DNA of 64,000 bases from Arthrobacter sp. C2. GTDB lineage: Bacteria > Actinomycetota > Actinomycetes > Actinomycetales > Micrococcaceae. A model generated the notes under the pieces. It worked only from the letters and a program-made list of their open reading frames with translations, did no database searches and was not told the origin of the DNA. How positions within the stretch are numbered: position 1 is the first letter of the stretch; each line of letters begins with the position of its first letter. The translations under genes and the position numbers were made by a program. Below are positions 63,105 through 64,000 of the stretch, piece by piece. The stretch is from the NCBI GenBank assembly GCA_024207135.1, contig CP042428.1, forward strand, positions 2,232,001-2,296,000. The letters are read 5' to 3'.

Positions 63105-64000
63105 TTATCCCTCGGTCGAGGTGATCTCGTTGGGCACCTCGGGCAGGTCGACGGTGCCGGACACCTTGCCGGCCTTCAGGTCCACGAGGTGTAGCTGCTT
63201 GCTTTCCGGCTCGGTGACATAGGCGATTGGGCCGGAAACGTGCACCGCCGGACGCGGCTGCTGCCAGTCGACCGGCTCCTCCCACGCCTCGACCACCGCG
63301 ATGGCCGTCTTTTCCTTGCCCGTCTTCACGTCGTAGACGTGCAGCTTGCCGTCGGTGCCCAGCAGCAGTGCGTCACCCGAGGCGCTGCGGGCCAGGGAGC
63401 GGAACGAGTAGCTGTAGTCGATGTCGATGAGTTTCAGGGAATTGGACGCGGTGTCCGTCAGCGAAAAGGTGCGCGGGCGTTCAAGCTCGGCGTCCTTGTC
63501 CGTCTTGTAGTCCCCGAGCACCACGGTGGAGGCCGCGGATCCGGCCTGGTTGCCGATCCGCCCGTACGCGTCCGGGGCGTCAAGCTTGGCAATCTTGTCG
63601 CCCTTGATGACCAGGATGCCGTCCTCGCAACCCACCACCATGGCCTCGTCCTTGGCGACAGCCTCGCCGTGGACACCCGGGCACTGCGTGGACTCGGACA
63701 CCGTGGTGCGTCGGTGTCCGGCGTCCGGGGCGGAGAGCAGCTTCACCGCGTTGACGGCCTCGGCATTGCCGTCGGTGACCATCAGCGTCCCGTCCCCGCG
63801 CCGCACGGCCACGCCGTGGTGGGCTTCGGGCAGTGCAACGTCGTCGGTGCGCGGCAGTTCATGGTTGGCGAGCTTGGCGGATTCGAAGATGTTGATCTTG
63901 CCGGTGGCGTCGTCAAAGAGGGCTGTGTGCCCGGCATGGACCACCGCGTGCCCGGGCTTCCCGGCCGGGAACACCAGCTCGGTCAGCGACGGTTCGGAGA
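63105..64000 (-). CDS. Beta-propeller protein, AztD-like (partial)
   Basis: The frame is open to the window end, so the N-terminus (probably a signal peptide) is missing; about 297 residues are seen. Repeated propeller-blade strands (LLLGTDGKLHVYDVKTGKEK; LHLVDLKAGKVSGTVDLP) are clear. Conserved His and Cys clusters, HAVVHAGHTALFDD, ALPEAHHGVAV and CPGVHGEAVAKDEAMVVGC, resemble the zinc-binding sites of the periplasmic zinc chaperone AztD. If so, aztABC-type zinc importer genes should lie just beyond 64000. The alternative is an unrelated secreted propeller. Confidence 0.7.
   Translation of the reverse strand, partial: SEPSLTELVFPAGKPGHAVVHAGHTALFDDATGKINIFESAKLANHELPRTDDVALPEAHHGVAVRRGDGTLMVTDGNAEAVNAVKLLSAPDAGHRRTTVSESTQCPGVHGEAVAKDEAMVVGCEDGILVIKGDKIAKLDAPDAYGRIGNQAGSAASTVVLGDYKTDKDAELERPRTFSLTDTASNSLKLIDIDYSYSFRSLARSASGDALLLGTDGKLHVYDVKTGKEKTAIAVVEAWEEPVDWQQPRPAVHVSGPIAYVTEPESKQLHLVDLKAGKVSGTVDLPEVPNEITSTEG

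Overview
The window is about 64 kb of very GC-rich DNA from an actinobacterium, almost certainly a member of the Micrococcaceae (Arthrobacter, Paeniglutamicibacter or Glutamicibacter type). The basis is the base composition, frequent GTG/TTG starts with ATGA gene overlaps, an actinobacterial biotin operon with paired BioQ-type boxes, a GuaB1-type IMP dehydrogenase relative, and a putrescine oxidase like those of Rhodococcus and Kocuria. It looks like chromosomal core and metabolic DNA. I see no transposase, integrase, phage gene, CRISPR array or rRNA. There is one tRNA, tRNA-Ala(CGC).

Layout. 1-4.6 kb: a membrane protein cut by the window edge, a hemerythrin-like protein, a DUF4232 membrane protein, tRNA-Ala, an excisionase-type HTH protein, an Lrp/AsnC regulator and a RidA-family protein. 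4.8-9.5 kb: the operon etfB-etfA-cytochrome b561-acyl-CoA dehydrogenase, then idi. 9.6-14.4 kb: a TetR gene divergent from putrescine oxidase, universal stress protein and APC permease, with a clear operator between them. 14.4-16.4 kb: small membrane and hypothetical proteins. 16.6-21.4 kb: pxpA, a pxpB-pxpC fusion, a biotin carboxylase-BCCP protein and a GntR regulator. 21.5-28.2 kb: a SurA-like lipoprotein, then a decarboxylase (LysA family) with a polar amino acid ABC transporter, divergent from a PucR-type regulator. 28.3-32.5 kb: a lipoprotein, an MFS exporter, nucleoside hydrolase and adenine deaminase. 32.7-34.8 kb: a DUF1445 (YcsI) protein and an Nramp-like (YcsG) transporter sharing operators with the pxp operon. 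35-40.6 kb: a DUF1540 protein, guaB1, an Lrp regulator, a DedA protein, an MFS transporter preceded by a 32-residue ORF, and a membrane protein.

40.6-48.7 kb: a tightly overlapped biotin operon, bioB-bioA-bioF-P450-bioD-(33-residue His-rich ORF)-FAD reductase-Rieske ferredoxin, behind two BioQ-type operators. A second Rieske paralogue lies just upstream. 49.2-52.4 kb: a glycine betaine/proline-type ABC importer. 52.5-55.4 kb: an aldose sugar dehydrogenase-like lipoprotein, a membrane protein and an RclA-like flavoprotein. 55.6-60.7 kb: a 903-residue membrane-fused copper nitrite reductase, an NnrS-like membrane protein, a three-cysteine SufR-type regulator and a divergent DUF2249 protein. 60.8-64 kb: a VOC protein, a MarR regulator, an OsmC protein and a beta-propeller protein (AztD-like) cut by the window end.

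Three points deserve most attention. First, the biotin operon carries a divergent P450 with its own Rieske/FAD redox chain and a tiny His-rich ORF, and no known pimelate gene (bioC, bioH, bioW, bioZ). Second, a pxpA/pxpBC/biotin-carboxylase set resembles a split urea carboxylase, and its operator recurs in front of ycsG/ycsI homologues 18 kb away. Third, the copper nitrite reductase is fused to a membrane domain and an extra cupredoxin domain.
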